11,793 nt of DNA from Actinomycetes bacterium (GTDB taxonomy: Bacteria > Actinomycetota > Actinomycetes > Actinomycetales > Cellulomonadaceae), in the NCBI GenBank assembly GCA_023401045.1, contig JAEXEM010000238.1, positions 1 through 11,793 on the forward strand. Reading direction: 5' to 3'. The translations under genes and the position numbers were made by a program. This document shows positions 1-7,047 of the stretch, one piece after another. Position 1 is the stretch's first letter, and each line of letters opens with the position of its first letter. The notes beneath the pieces are model-generated. The model had not been told where the DNA came from. It was given only the letters and a program-made list of their open reading frames with translations, and made no database searches.

Positions 1-2
1 CG

Positions 3-1472
3 GTGCGGCCGCCCCCGCGCCGGCTCACGCAGCAGGAGCGCGTCCGCCACGCGAAGCTCGACCGGCTGCGCGCCGCCGGCGCGGACCCGTACCCGGTCAC
101 CGTGCCGCGCACCCACACCGTCGGTGCCGCGCGCACCGTCGTGCTCGACGGCCCGGAGGTCTCGGTCGTCGGGCGCGTCGTGCGGCTGCGCGACCTCGGC
201 GGGGTGGTGTTCGCGGTGCTCCGGGAGGGCGTCGACGAGGTGCAGGCGATGCTCACCACGTCCGGCACGGCCGGGCTCGACCTGTGGCGCCGCACGGTCG
301 ACCTGGGGGACCAGGTGTCCGTCACCGGGCCGATGACGCACAGCCGCAGCGGTGAGCTGAGCGTCGCGGTGCGCTCCTGGCGGATGGCCGCCAAGGCGCT
401 CGTGCCGCCGCCGGACAAGCGTCGCGGCCTCACCGACCCCGAGGCCCGGGTGCGGCTGCGGCACGTCGACCTCGCGCTGCACGACACGGCGACGGCGCTG
501 CTGCGGGCCCGGTCGACGGCGGTGTGGTCGATCCGCACGTCGCTCGTCGCCCGCGGGTTCGTCGAGGTCGAGACACCGATCCTCCAGCGCGTCCACGGCG
601 GGGCGAACGCGCGGCCCTTCACCACGCACATCAACGCGTACGACCTCGACCTCTACCTGCGCATCGCACCCGAGCTGTTCCTCAAGCGGCTCATGGTCGG
701 CGGCGTCGGGAAGGTCTTCGAGCTCGGCCGGAACTTCCGCAACGAGGGCGTCGACGCGACGCACAACCCGGAGTTCACGTCGATGGAGGCGTACGACGCG
801 TTCGGGGACTACACGACGATGCGCGAGCTCACGCGCGAGCTGATCGTCGCCGCGGCGGTCGCGGTGCACGGCGAGCCGGTGGCCCGACGGGCCGGAGGTG
901 AGGTCGTGCGCCTCGACGGTCCCTGGCCGGTCGTCACGGTCCACGAGGCGGTGTCCCGTGCGGTCGGGCGCGAGGTCTCGCCCGACCTGCCGCTGCCCGA
1001 GCTGCAGGCGCTGTGCCGCACCCTCGGGGTGGCGTGGGAGCCGACCGAGACGCACGGCGCGCTCGTCTCCGAGCTGTACGACAGGTTCGTCGAGGGGCAG
1101 ACCGTCGAACCGACGTTCTACACCGACTTCCCCGTCGAGACCTCGCCGCTCACCCGCCAGAGCCGCAGCGACCCGCGCCTCGCCGAGCGCTGGGACCTCG
1201 TCGCGTTCGGCGCCGAGCTCGGCACCGCGTACTCCGAGCTCACCGACCCCGTCGAGCAGCGTCGGCGCCTCACCGAGCAGTCGGTGCTCGCCGCAGCCGG
1301 CGACCCCGAGGCCATGGAGCTCGACGAGGACTTCCTCGACGCCCTCGAGTTCGGCATGCCGCCGACCGGCGGCGTCGGCATCGGCGTCGACCGCGTCGTC
1401 ATGACGCTCGTCGGCGGGACGATCCGCGACACGCTCGCGTTCCCGTTCGTCCGTCCCCAGCGGCGACCGTGA
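3..1472 (+). CDS. lysX: Lysine--tRNA ligase, LysX type (5' end possibly outside window)
   Basis: A class II lysyl-tRNA synthetase, which attaches lysine to tRNA-Lys using ATP in the cytoplasm. Residues about 52-130 look like the anticodon-binding OB fold. Motif 1 is near 184-196 (GFVEVETP). Motif 2 is near 245-262 (RNFRNEG, then [11 protein letters not shown]). Motif 3 is [10 protein letters not shown] near 457-466. The C-terminal half, including [24 protein letters not shown] and [11 protein letters not shown], closely resembles the synthetase half of actinobacterial LysX. In LysX this domain is joined to an MprF-like membrane domain that makes lysyl-phosphatidylglycerol. The first visible start is GTG at position 3, and it is followed by a Pro/Arg-rich stretch that looks like a linker. 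The gene may therefore begin upstream, with or without the membrane domain. The synthetase function is secure; fused or free-standing is unresolved. Its stop overlaps the next start (GTGA). Confidence 0.88.
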   Translation: MRPPPRRLTQQERVRHAKLDRLRAAGADPYPVTVPRTHTVGAARTVVLDGPEVSVVGRVVRLRDLGGVVFAVLREGVDEVQAMLTTSGTAGLDLWRRTVDLGDQVSVTGPMTHSRSGELSVAVRSWRMAAKALVPPPDKRRGLTDPEARVRLRHVDLALHDTATALLRARSTAVWSIRTSLVARGFVEVETPILQRVHGGANARPFTTHINAYDLDLYLRIAPELFLKRLMVGGVGKVFELGRNFRNEGVDATHNPEFTSMEAYDAFGDYTTMRELTRELIVAAAVAVHGEPVARRAGGEVVRLDGPWPVVTVHEAVSRAVGREVSPDLPLPELQALCRTLGVAWEPTETHGALVSELYDRFVEGQTVEPTFYTDFPVETSPLTRQSRSDPRLAERWDLVAFGAELGTAYSELTDPVEQRRRLTEQSVLAAAGDPEAMELDEDFLDALEFGMPPTGGVGIGVDRVVMTLVGGTIRDTLAFPFVRPQRRP

Positions 1473-2323
1473 CCGCGGCCCTCCTGGCGGCGGTGGCAGC
1501 CGCCGTCGGGTACGGGGTGAGCACGGTCCTCGAGGCCGTCGGCACCCGGCGCTCCCCGGGGGTGAGCGCGCTGCGGCAGCCGCTCGTGCTCGGTGCGCTC
1601 GTCCTCGACGGCGTCGCCTGGCTGCTGTCCCTGCTCGCGCTCGACCGGCTGCCGCTGTTCGCGGTGCAGTCGATCCAGGCGTCGTCGGTCGTCGTCACGG
1701 TCGTGCTCGCGCGGTTCGTGCTCGGTGCCCGCACGCGACGGCGGGACGTCGTGGCGGTGGCGGTCGTCGTCGTCGTGCTCGTCGTCGTCGCCGGCGGGGC
1801 CGGCGAGCAACCGGCCGTCACGCCGCCGCGGGGGTTCGTCACCGGGATGCTCCTCGCGTCCGGTGCGCTCGTCGTGGTGGCCGCAGCCGCGTACGCCCGC
1901 GGGGGCGGGGCCCTCCTCACGGTGGTCGCGGGGCTCGGCTACTCCGGCGCAGCGGTCGCGGCCCGCGGCGCGCACGCCTCCGGCGACCTGCTCGCCGCCG
2001 TCCTGCAGCCCCTCGCCGTCGTCGTCCTCGTGTGCGGGGCGGTCGGCGTCGTCACCTACCTGCGGGCGCTCGAGCGTGGCTCGGCCGGCGGCACCGCCGC
2101 GCTGTCGTCCGTCGTCGAGGTGCTCGTGCCCGGGGTGGTCGGCGTCGTCGTCCTCGGGGACACGGTCCGGCGCGGGTGGGCGGTGCCGGTCGTGCTCGCG
2201 CTCGTCGCGGCGGTGGCCGCGTGCGTCGTGCTGGCGCACAGCCCGGCGAACGAGGCGGCGGAGGGCGCGGACGCCCCCGGGTCGCACACCGGTACGAGCG
2301 GGGTGACCGGCGCGCGCCCGTGA
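1469..2323 (+). CDS. DMT/NIPA-like multi-span membrane protein
   Basis: A 284-residue very hydrophobic protein with about nine predicted membrane segments (roughly 3-22, 36-57, 63-85, 95-110, 123-141, 147-165, 175-195, 210-230, 238-256) and a polar C-terminal tail. The N-terminal motif [15 protein letters not shown] and the later [23 protein letters not shown] resemble actinobacterial DMT/EamA or NIPA-like transporters. The substrate cannot be read from the sequence. The GTG start at 1469 was chosen because it overlaps the synthetase stop by four bases, implying translational coupling. The same frame is open further upstream, but that part is only a shadow of the synthetase gene. Coupling to a LysX-type gene hints at an envelope role, which is inference. 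Confidence 0.8.
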   Translation: MTAALLAAVAAAVGYGVSTVLEAVGTRRSPGVSALRQPLVLGALVLDGVAWLLSLLALDRLPLFAVQSIQASSVVVTVVLARFVLGARTRRRDVVAVAVVVVVLVVVAGGAGEQPAVTPPRGFVTGMLLASGALVVVAAAAYARGGGALLTVVAGLGYSGAAVAARGAHASGDLLAAVLQPLAVVVLVCGAVGVVTYLRALERGSAGGTAALSSVVEVLVPGVVGVVVLGDTVRRGWAVPVVLALVAAVAACVVLAHSPANEAAEGADAPGSHTGTSGVTGARP

Positions 2324-2327
2324 CGCG

Positions 2328-2340
2328 TGCGGCAACCGCA
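2328..2340. terminator. Small hairpin between convergent genes
   Basis: TGCGG-CAA-CCGCA forms a 5-bp stem with a 3-nt loop, five bases after the membrane-protein stop and between two convergent genes. There is no T-run. It could be a weak terminator for either direction, or chance in GC-rich DNA. Confidence 0.25.
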
Positions 2341-2392
2341 GGGGTGTCGTGTCGTCGCGGGCACCCGGGCCCCTCGCGGCCGACCGCGTCGC

Positions 2393-2719
2393 TCAGACGC
2401 ACTCGAGCGTCGTCACGACCCACTCGTCCTGCGTCGTGCGCCAGACGGTCACCCGCCAGTCGCCGCTCTCCCACACGACCGAGCCGTCACCGGTCCCCGT
2501 CTCCTCCCAGCCGTCGCGGGGAGCGGACGCGGGGGCCTCGCCGACGGGGGCGGTGCCGTCCAGCCACTCGTCCAGGGCCGCCCGCGGGTCCGGCGCTCCC
2601 GCGACGTCCGCCGGCATGTCGGCCGTGAACGCGCCGGTGCACGACGGGCCCGTGGAGCAGGCCGACGACGCGAGGGCGACGAGCAGGCCGGTGACCGCGA
2701 CGGCGGGGAGGTGGCGCAC
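2393..2719 (-). CDS. Small putative lipoprotein, function unknown
   Basis: A 108-residue protein. It begins VRHLPAVAVTGLLVALASSAC, an N-terminal basic residue, a hydrophobic core and then Cys21, which fits a lipoprotein signal although the lipobox (SSAC) is weak. The mature part is acidic, with a Trp-rich C-terminus (DWRVTVWRTTQDEW) ending LECV. Cys27 and Cys107 could form a disulfide outside the cell. The GTG start at 2719 has AGGA about nine bases upstream, and it places the signal peptide at the N-terminus. A longer frame to 2845 adds an unlikely hydrophilic leader. I do not recognise the family. The gene is divergent from the YrdC-like gene and convergent with the membrane-protein gene. 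Confidence 0.7.
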   Translation of the reverse strand: MRHLPAVAVTGLLVALASSACSTGPSCTGAFTADMPADVAGAPDPRAALDEWLDGTAPVGEAPASAPRDGWEETGTGDGSVVWESGDWRVTVWRTTQDEWVVTTLECV

Positions 2720-2813
2720 GGGGTCATCCTGCGACCCGCCCCGCCCGGTGTCGATGCCCCGCCCGGCCCAGGACGTCACCGACCGGTGCCGGTATCCGTC
2801 GGCCGGCCGTGTG

Positions 2814-2838
2814 CTCCTCCCAGGAGAGCCCGGGAGGA
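2814..2838 (+). promoter_or_regulatory. RBS region with two mutually exclusive hairpins
   Basis: This is the leader of the YrdC-like gene. TCCTCCC (2815-2821) is perfectly complementary to GGGAGGA (2832-2838), the Shine-Dalgarno sequence five bases before the ATG at 2844. CTCCT (2814-2818) can instead pair with AGGAG (2822-2826), which leaves the Shine-Dalgarno free. Both pairings are seen directly; control of translation by a switch between them is inference. Confidence 0.4.
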
Positions 2839-2843
2839 CCGCC

Positions 2844-3668
2844 ATGCCCGACGACCCCGCACGCCTCGTCCTCGACCGACCCGACGACGCCGCGCTCGCG
2901 GCACGCCTGCTCGCCGAGGGGCGGCTCGTCGCGCACGGTTTCGCGAACCTCTACGCGCTCACCGCCCGCGGCGACGCCGTGCAGCGGGTCAACGCCCTCA
3001 AGGGGCGGCCGCGTGGGCAGACGGGGAGCCTCACCGCACCCACCGGTCGGGTCCTCGACGCCGTCGACCTCGCGCGGCTCCCGGCCTGCCTGTCCCGGGG
3101 GCTCGTCGAGGACGTCGTCGCGGCGCTCACCTCGATCGGGCCGATCGGCTTCCGTGGGCCGGCCGCGGCGCACGTCCCGCCCGGGCTGACGGCGACGGAC
3201 GGGCCGACGACGACCGCGCAGGTCATCGTGCCGGGGGACGCCTGCCCCTCGCAGCGGTTCCTCGCGGCGGCGGCGGACGCCGTGCCCGGAGGGCTGCTCA
3301 CCATCACCTCGGCCAACCGGTCGCGGCACGTCACCGGGGCGGCGGACGCGCCCGCGCACTGGCGGGCCGACGGCCTGCGCGCCGAGCTCGCCGACGCGGT
3401 CGACGTCGTGTGGCTCGTGCACGCCGACGAGGCGGCCGCCCGTGCGCGGTTCGCGCGGCACACGCCGGTCTCGACGAGCGTCGTCGCGCTGCACCGGGCG
3501 GAGCGTGCTCACGGGCGCGTCCACCTCGTCCTCGAGCGCCAGGGGTCCTTGGCGGCACCCGAGGTCGCGCGCGTGCTGGCGACCCTGTCCCTCGGCCTGA
3601 CGGTCGCGCCGGGTGCCGCCGTGCGGCTCGTGCCACGGTCGTACCCGGAGGTCCCCACGGCCCGGTGA
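2844..3668 (+). CDS. Divergent Sua5/YciO/YrdC-family protein
   Basis: A 274-residue protein with a degenerate YrdC-type fold. Family members make threonylcarbamoyl-AMP for tRNA t6A modification or handle other carbamoyl-adenylates. Landmarks in order are NALKGRP (50-56, matching the family KGRP motif), a central region around GPTTTAQVIVPGD (120-132), TSANRS (155-160, the family SAN motif) and STSVV (210-214, where canonical proteins have STVV). The usual PT.TVYGL loop is replaced by AHGFANLYALTA (30-41), so substrate use probably differs from Sua5/TsaC. It is therefore unlikely to be the cell's main t6A enzyme. ATG 2844 is preceded by GGGAGGA. Family assignment is fairly firm; exact activity is unknown. 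Confidence 0.78.
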   Translation: MPDDPARLVLDRPDDAALAARLLAEGRLVAHGFANLYALTARGDAVQRVNALKGRPRGQTGSLTAPTGRVLDAVDLARLPACLSRGLVEDVVAALTSIGPIGFRGPAAAHVPPGLTATDGPTTTAQVIVPGDACPSQRFLAAAADAVPGGLLTITSANRSRHVTGAADAPAHWRADGLRAELADAVDVVWLVHADEAAARARFARHTPVSTSVVALHRAERAHGRVHLVLERQGSLAAPEVARVLATLSLGLTVAPGAAVRLVPRSYPEVPTAR

Positions 3669-3705
3669 GCACGGGCCTCGCGAGGCGGCCCGCACCGTCC
3701 GCGGC

Positions 3706-3711
3706 TAGCGT
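3706..3711 (+). promoter_or_regulatory. Candidate -10 box for the YagU-family gene
   Basis: TAGCGT lies 36 bases before the ATG at 3748, in the short gap after the YrdC-like gene. It fits the TANNNT pattern of actinobacterial -10 boxes. I see no clear -35 partner. It predicts a leader of about 30 nt carrying the G-rich ribosome binding site at 3735-3746. Confidence 0.3.
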
Positions 3712-3747
3712 CCGAACCCAGGGGAGCGCGTCTCGGGGGGCAGAGGC

Positions 3748-4320
3748 ATGAGCGAGCAGGGTGTAAGGGTGCGACGTGGCGTGACGGACCCCGCCCGGCG
3801 GCGGTACGCCACGGCCGTGCTCGTCGGGATCATCACCGGGTGCATCGGCGCGATCGTCAAGTTCGGCTGGGAGGTGCCGTTCCCGCCGCGCACCCCGGAG
3901 CGCAACGCGACCAACCCGCCGCAGGCCTTCGCGGAGCTGTTCGGCGTCCCGCCGGACATCACGCACGCCACGTACGAGTTCAGCGGGAACGCGCTGCCGT
4001 GGTTCAGCTTCCTCATGCACTTCGGCTTCTCCATCGGGTTCGCGGTCATCTACTGCGTCGTCGCGGAGCAGTGGCCGCGGATCAAGCTGTGGCAGGGCGT
4101 CGCGTACGGCCTCGTCGTGTGGGTCCTGTGGCACTGGCTGCTCATGCCGGCGCTCGGGGTGGTCCCGCCGCTGTGGGACCAGCCGTTGGCCGAGCACGGG
4201 TCGGAGCTCTTCGGGCACGCGGCCTGGATGTGGGTCATCGAGCTCACGCGCCGTGACCTGCGCAACCGGATCACGCACGAGCCCGACGCGGAGGTGCCGC
4301 TCACCTCGCCGTTCCGCTGA
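3748..4320 (+). CDS. YagU-family inner membrane protein (DUF1440)
   Basis: A 190-residue protein with about four membrane segments (roughly 21-37, 85-106, 117-137, 153-166). The stretch KFGWEVPFPPRTPERNATNPP (38-58) and the following HATYEFSG are typical of YagU-like proteins. E. coli YagU is about 204 residues and has been linked to acid resistance. The conserved Trp, Glu, Pro and Arg residues sit at the end of the first membrane helix. The ATG at 3748 is preceded by a G-rich run with suitable spacing. The biochemical function is unknown, and a link to acid stress here rests only on family resemblance. Confidence 0.85.
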   Translation: MSEQGVRVRRGVTDPARRRYATAVLVGIITGCIGAIVKFGWEVPFPPRTPERNATNPPQAFAELFGVPPDITHATYEFSGNALPWFSFLMHFGFSIGFAVIYCVVAEQWPRIKLWQGVAYGLVVWVLWHWLLMPALGVVPPLWDQPLAEHGSELFGHAAWMWVIELTRRDLRNRITHEPDAEVPLTSPFR

Positions 4321-4415
4321 CGGGTGGGACGGGTCGACGCCGGCTGCGGCGTGAGGACCGGCGGGCGAGCGGCCAGCCCTGTCGGTGGGGCGAGCGGTCG
4401 GTGTTGACTCGGGCG

Positions 4416-4922
4416 ATGACCTTCAGCCACATGCCCGACAGGCTCGTCACCGAGCGGTTCGTGCTCACCCCGGAGGAGAGGTCGGACGCCCCGTGGCTGG
4501 CGGAGATGTTCAGCGCGCGCGGTGCAGGCCCGGTGACGGTCGAGGAGGCGTGGGACCGCGTCGCGCGGATGCACGAGCTCACGCGCCGCCACGGGATCGG
4601 CGTGTACGTCCTGCGCCCGCGGGACGGGTCCGCGCCCGTCGGGTACGTCGGGCTGGTCGTCGGACGCTGCACCGTCGAGGAGCCCGAGCTCGCGTACGAG
4701 CTGCTGCCCGCCGCGCACGGCCACGGTTACGCGACCGAGGCCGCGCGCACCGTCCTCGACGCCGTCTTCGCGACGGGCCGGAAGCGGGTCTGGGCGACGG
4801 TGCTCGAGTCGAACGCCGCGTCGCTGCGCGTCCTCGCCAAGCTCGGCGGCTTCACCGTCGACCGGGTGACCGACGGCGAGCACGGGCGGGTGCTGTGGCA
4901 CGTGCGCGAACGCGTCGTCTGA
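4416..4922 (+). CDS. GNAT acetyltransferase, RimJ/RimL-like
   Basis: A 168-residue N-acetyltransferase that should transfer acetyl from acetyl-CoA to an amine. It opens with RLVTERFVL (9-17), the usual RimJ/RimL-type start. The acetyl-CoA loop is ELLPAAHGHGYATEAARTVLDAVF (95-118). The late motif ESNAASLRVLAKLGGF (131-146) matches the Asn-Ser-Leu pattern of the family. The substrate is unknown and could be a protein N-terminus, a small molecule or a drug. The start is uncertain: ATG 4416, ATG 4431 and GTG 4401 are in frame and none has a good Shine-Dalgarno. It is convergent with the MerR gene, 49 bp away. Confidence 0.82.
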   Translation: MTFSHMPDRLVTERFVLTPEERSDAPWLAEMFSARGAGPVTVEEAWDRVARMHELTRRHGIGVYVLRPRDGSAPVGYVGLVVGRCTVEEPELAYELLPAAHGHGYATEAARTVLDAVFATGRKRVWATVLESNAASLRVLAKLGGFTVDRVTDGEHGRVLWHVRERVV

Positions 4923-4947
4923 GAAGTCGGGGGCCGACGGGCAGCGG

Positions 4948-4981
4948 GGAGGGCCGCCCTGGGCGCGGCGGTCAGCCCTCC
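4948..4981. terminator. Possible shared terminator between convergent genes
   Basis: GGAGGGC (4948-4954) and GCCCTCC (4975-4981) form a perfect 7-bp inverted repeat with a 20-nt GC-rich loop. It lies between the GNAT gene and the convergent MerR gene and overlaps the MerR stop codon. There is no T-run, so rho-independent function is uncertain. Confidence 0.3.
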
Positions 4982-5337
4982 TGCGCGTAGTGCGCGATCT
5001 TCCCGTCGAGCACCGCCACGGCCGCGAGGATCCGCCGGGCCTGCTCCTCGAGCTCGGCGCGGCGGGCCCGCAGGAACGCGACCCTGTCGTCCGCACCGGC
5101 CTCGGTGCGCAGCAGCTCGGTGAACCGCCGCAGCTCGGCGATGCCGAGGCCGGCGTCGCGCAGGCACGTCACCAGCCCGATCCACGCGATGTCGGCGTCG
5201 TCGTACCGGCGCTGCCCGCCGGCCGACCGCGCGACCGGGCCGACGAGGCCCTCGCGCTCGTAGTAGCGCAGCGTGTCCACGGTGAGGCCGGTGCGCTCGG
5301 CGACCTCACCCGGTGCGTACCCCGTCATGGGAGCCAT
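4972..5337 (-). CDS. MerR-family transcriptional regulator
   Basis: A 121-residue regulator. The N-terminal winged helix-turn-helix reads YAPGEVAERTGLTVDTLRYY, then EREGLVGPVARSAGGQRRY, the classic MerR signature. A dimerising coiled coil follows (about residues 84-115, RARRAELEEQARRI). It lacks the Cys set of metal sensors. It resembles regulators found beside aldehyde or aldo/keto reductases, such as the AdhR/NmlR type. It begins 11 bases after the reductase stop and is probably in one operon with it. The start at ATG 5337 has only a weak GGA upstream; ATG 5328, three residues later, is equally possible. It probably binds the dyad at 6309-6328 and so controls its own operon. Confidence 0.87.
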   Translation of the reverse strand: MAPMTGYAPGEVAERTGLTVDTLRYYEREGLVGPVARSAGGQRRYDDADIAWIGLVTCLRDAGLGIAELRRFTELLRTEAGADDRVAFLRARRAELEEQARRILAAVAVLDGKIAHYAQEG

Positions 5338-5348
5338 CGTGGCGTCCG

Positions 5349-6293
5349 TCAGACCGCGGCGTCGAGACGCGCGAGGATCTCGTCGGGCAGGTCGAGGTCC
5401 CGGGCGGCCATGGCCTCGGTGAGCTGGTCGAGCGAGCTCACGCCGAGGATCGGGCTGACGCCCTGCGCGAGGAGCCACGCGAGCACCACCTGGTTGCGGG
5501 TCGCGCCGAGCTCGTCGGCCACCTCGGCGAGCACCGCGAGCTGCCGGTACGTGCCGGGGTGGTCGTACCCCTCCGACAGCGGGCGGTCGTCGCGGACGTA
5601 CGCGCCGGTGAGCAGCGGGGAGTACGCCCACATGTCGAGGCCCTCGGTGCGCGCGTGGTCGAGCTGGTCGCGCTCGGCGTGCACGTGCCCGCCCTCCGGC
5701 AGCGTCACGCCCGGGCGCGGCCACACGTACGAGTAGCGCAGCTGCACCGCCGACCACGGCTCCACGCCGCGCTCGCGGGCGATCGCCCGTGCCTGCTCGA
5801 CCCGCCACGCGGCGTGGTTCGAGGCGCCCAGCCGCCCGACCTGCCCGGCGTCGACGAGCGCGCCGAACGCCTCGACCGTCTCGACGAGGGGGACGTCGCG
5901 GTCCTCCGCGTGCGCCCACAGCAGGTCCACCGAGTCCAGTCCCAGCCGGTCGAGGGACGCCGCGAACCCGCGCGCGATCGCCTCGGCGGACAGTCCTTCC
6001 GAGGACGACGGCCACTCGTGGGGCACGAGCGGCTGGTGGCGGACCTTCGTCGCCAGCCGCACGCGCTCCCGTCCACCCGCGTGCGAGGCGAACCAGCGGC
6101 CGAGGGTGCGCTCGCTCTGCCCGCCGACGCCCGACGGGTCCTCCCAGAAGCAGTAGCAGTTCGCGGTGTCGACCCACCGGCCGCCGAGGTCGAGGAACGC
6201 GTCGAGCAGGTCCGCCGAGAGCGCGTCGTCGAAGCGTGTGCCGAAGTACATGGCCCCGAGGACGGGCTCGGGGGTGCGCTGCGTGGTGTCCAT
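5349..6293 (-). CDS. Aldo/keto reductase
   Basis: A 314-residue NADPH-dependent aldo/keto reductase, of normal length for the family, that should reduce aldehydes or ketones in the cytosol. The catalytic tetrad is visible: Asp42 (WVDTANCY), Tyr47, Lys83 (LATKVRH) and His128 (DLLWAHAED). Strand-end motifs GQVGRLGASNHAAW (about 149-162) and MWAYSPLL also fit, as does a cofactor-binding end of the VSPILGVSSLDQL type. The ATG at 6293 is directly downstream of a MerR-type promoter. The start codon sits about where transcription should begin, so the mRNA may be leaderless. Substrate is unknown; reactive aldehydes are a reasonable guess given the regulator. Confidence 0.9.
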   Translation of the reverse strand: MDTTQRTPEPVLGAMYFGTRFDDALSADLLDAFLDLGGRWVDTANCYCFWEDPSGVGGQSERTLGRWFASHAGGRERVRLATKVRHQPLVPHEWPSSSEGLSAEAIARGFAASLDRLGLDSVDLLWAHAEDRDVPLVETVEAFGALVDAGQVGRLGASNHAAWRVEQARAIARERGVEPWSAVQLRYSYVWPRPGVTLPEGGHVHAERDQLDHARTEGLDMWAYSPLLTGAYVRDDRPLSEGYDHPGTYRQLAVLAEVADELGATRNQVVLAWLLAQGVSPILGVSSLDQLTEAMAARDLDLPDEILARLDAAV

Positions 6294-6300
6294 GCCCTTG

Positions 6301-6331
6301 AGCGTGCAACCTGGAGCGCGCTCCAGGTCAA
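6301..6331 (-). promoter_or_regulatory. MerR-type promoter and operator of the reductase operon
   Basis: ACCTGGAGCGCGCTCCAGGT (6309-6328) is a perfect 20-bp palindrome. On the minus strand TTGACC (6331-6326) is a good -35 and CACGCT (6306-6301) a poor -10, separated by 19 bp. An over-long spacer holding the dyad is the hallmark of MerR-activated promoters. The dyad resembles AdhR/NmlR-type sites (TTGGAG-n-CTCCAA). Transcription would start near 6294, next to the ATG at 6293. Confidence 0.75.
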
Positions 6332-6419
6332 GACCGGGCCGGATCCGCAGGCGATTCGACGGGACGGGTATCGACCTCAGCGGGCCGAGAAGTCATCGGC
6401 CTGACCGCGCGCAGGGTGC

Positions 6420-6438
6420 GTGGGCGGGACGCGCCCAC
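6420..6438 (-). terminator. Hairpin after the toxin gene
   Basis: GTGGGCG-GGACG-CGCCCAC is a perfect 7-bp stem with a 5-nt loop, starting 10 bases beyond the toxin stop codon. It is well placed to terminate the toxin-antitoxin operon. No T-run follows, as is common in high-GC actinomycetes. Confidence 0.45.
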
Positions 6439-6448
6439 CCGCGCCCGG

Positions 6449-6715
6449 TCACGGGCGGTAGGCGTCCCGACGGTGCGCGATCGTCAGCACGGTGACGGTG
6501 ACCACGCGGGCATGGATCGTGTCGATGACGCGGTACTCGCCTCGGCGTGCGGACCACGTGCCCTCGAGCTCGTTGCGCAGCGGCTTGCCCACCCGGAACG
6601 GGTCCTCCGCGAGCGGGCCCGACAGGAACGCGACGACGGCCGCCGCGACCGAGGGTGGCAGTCCCGTCGCCAGGGCTCGTCGCGCCGGCGGCGCCAGGAC
6701 GACCTCGTAGGTCAC
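6449..6715 (-). CDS. RelE/ParE-family toxin
   Basis: An 88-residue protein of the RelE/ParE superfamily. RelE-type members cut mRNA on the ribosome, while ParE-type members target gyrase. It starts MTYEVVLAPPARRAL and has the mid-protein pattern GKPLRNELEGTWSARRGEYRVI (43-64). It ends with the strand and tail VVTVTVLTIAHRRDAYRP. The HRRDAY end and the GEYRVI strand favour the RelE side. Its GTG start overlaps the antitoxin stop (GTGA), so it is translationally coupled to it. It should be bound and neutralised by the upstream gene product. Confidence 0.88.
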   Translation of the reverse strand: MTYEVVLAPPARRALATGLPPSVAAAVVAFLSGPLAEDPFRVGKPLRNELEGTWSARRGEYRVIDTIHARVVTVTVLTIAHRRDAYRP

Positions 6716-6984
6716 TCGCCCTCGCGGAGGCGCTGCAGGACCTCGGCCAGCGGGGTGACGTCCCCGGCCGCCACCGCGGCGTCGGCCTCGCGCACCTCGG
6801 CCATCGCGGCCTGGTCCGACAGGATCGCGATCGTCTCCTCGAGGGATGCCAGGTCGTCCGGGGACATGAGCACGGCGGCCGGCTCACCGTTGCGGGTGAT
6901 CGTCACTCGCTCGTGGGTGTCGTGGACCGAGTCGACGTACCGGGACAGGTGCGCCTTGACGTTCGCGAGGGAGGTCGTCGTCAT
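6712..6984 (-). CDS. Phd/YefM-family antitoxin
   Basis: A 90-residue antitoxin. The N-terminal half, with ANVKAHLSRYVD (7-18) and RVTITRNGEPAAVLMSPDDLASLEET (26-51), is the standard Phd/YefM DNA-binding and dimer fold. The acidic C-terminal half (about 55-90) should wrap around the toxin. The ATG at 6984 overlaps a dyad at 6984-7001, consistent with self-repression of the operon. There is no good Shine-Dalgarno, and a candidate -10 hexamer ends seven bases before the A of the ATG, so the message may be leaderless. Confidence 0.9.
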   Translation of the reverse strand: MTTTSLANVKAHLSRYVDSVHDTHERVTITRNGEPAAVLMSPDDLASLEETIAILSDQAAMAEVREADAAVAAGDVTPLAEVLQRLREGE

Positions 6985-7019
6985 GACCTGAATTCATGTC
7001 ACAAAGGGTCCTCGATCAA
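6984..7019 (-). promoter_or_regulatory. Toxin-antitoxin promoter and palindromic operator
   Basis: TGACCTGAATTCATGTCA (6984-7001) is an 18-bp palindrome with one mismatched pair, centred on GAATTC and touching the antitoxin start codon. On the minus strand TTGATC (7019-7014) and TGAATT (6996-6991) are 17 bp apart and form a plausible promoter. The operator covers the -10, as expected for autorepression. The binding protein is inferred, not shown. Confidence 0.55.
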
Positions 7020-7047
7020 GGGGTGCCCGTTGCCCAGCCCGCGATGG

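Noticed and set aside
1748..1791. GTC/GTG-rich run as a variable microsatellite
   Set aside because: The run is interrupted and encodes a valine-rich membrane helix; codon bias explains it, and triplet changes would not shift the frame.
1118..2335. Open frame of 405 codons on the minus strand opposite the synthetase and membrane-protein genes
   Set aside because: Its composition is Arg, Asp and His-rich without domains, while the plus strand carries clear synthetase motifs and membrane helices.
2349..2843. N-terminal extension of the YrdC-like protein
   Set aside because: The frame is open, but it is Ser/Thr/Pro-rich without family similarity, overlaps the lipoprotein gene, and a good ribosome binding site precedes the ATG at 2844.
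2327..3751. Open frame of 474 codons on the plus strand
   Set aside because: It is an Arg-rich shadow of the YrdC-like gene in another frame.
4404..4409. TTGACT as a -35 box
   Set aside because: It lies only 12 bp before the GNAT start, so the promoter would begin inside the gene, and no -10 follows at the right distance.
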